Assembly: GCA_001773295.1 (NCBI GenBank)
Contig: MEWG01000027.1
Span: 22,526 to 35,824, forward strand
Source: a candidate division WWE3 bacterium RIFOXYD1_FULL_39_9
GTDB lineage: Bacteria; Patescibacteriota; WWE3; UBA101185; UBA10185
Length of the DNA: 13,299 nt
Reading direction: 5' to 3'
How positions within the stretch are numbered: the first letter of the stretch is position 1; the number at the start of each line of letters is the position of its first letter. Positions 13,298-13,299 of the stretch are shown one piece after another. The position numbers were made by a program, and so were the translations under genes. A model generated the notes under the pieces. It searched no databases. It saw nothing but the letters and a program-made list of their open reading frames with translations, and had not been told where the DNA came from.

Positions 13298-13299
13298 AT

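Noticed and set aside
1..13299. CRISPR array, insertion sequence or prophage genes
   Set aside because: No regularly spaced repeats, transposase motifs, terminal inverted repeats or phage proteins were seen on either strand.

Overview
The window looks like a piece of an AT-rich genome of a Patescibacteria (CPR) bacterium. The clues are several CPR-style proteins: a long-form nucleoside diphosphate kinase, a multi-pass O-antigen-ligase-like protein leading into what looks like a TPR region, and a membrane-tethered HTH protein ending in a short beta-type domain with a terminal SWW motif. A compact dprA-comM-comEA-comEC set fits too. The exact lineage (for example Dojkabacteria or Microgenomates) cannot be settled from the sequence. 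TAA, TAG and TGA all end genes, and long ORFs contain no in-frame TGA, so the standard bacterial code applies.

Left part, minus strand (1-2224): a membrane-anchored MerR-like regulator lies upstream of an envelope polysaccharide polymerase/ligase-like gene that runs off the left edge. Between them are a perfect palindrome and a TTGACA promoter whose -10 box sits only 5 nt from the ATG.

Middle, plus strand (2333-9804): a natural-transformation cluster. dprA overlaps comM. A small ArsR-type regulator follows, with a palindrome over its own -35 region. Then come comEA, comEC split into a membrane-channel gene and a metallo-beta-lactamase gene (in the same frame, separated by one TGA followed directly by ATG), and argS, which overlaps the comEC end. 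In the known pathway ComEA binds incoming DNA, ComEC passes a single strand through the membrane, DprA loads RecA on it and ComM drives branch migration. argS seems to be carried along in the operon.

Right part, plus strand (9858-13299): a membrane-anchored calcineurin-like phosphoesterase with altered metal ligands, ndk, a divergent adenylate-kinase-like protein, a tRNA-Ser(UGA) with encoded CCA, and a small unknown membrane protein with its own extended -10 promoter and ribosome binding site. After it come a long-loop inverted repeat that may be a terminator and an extended -10 promoter pointing out of the window.

A recurring feature is start codons only 5-10 nt downstream of a -10-like box and without a Shine-Dalgarno sequence (the ligase-like gene, arsR, comEA, the phosphoesterase, probably dprA). 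This suggests leaderless mRNAs. The arsR and comEA promoters also resemble each other over the whole 35 nt before the ATG, which suggests shared control. No IS element, CRISPR array, rRNA or prophage gene was seen.
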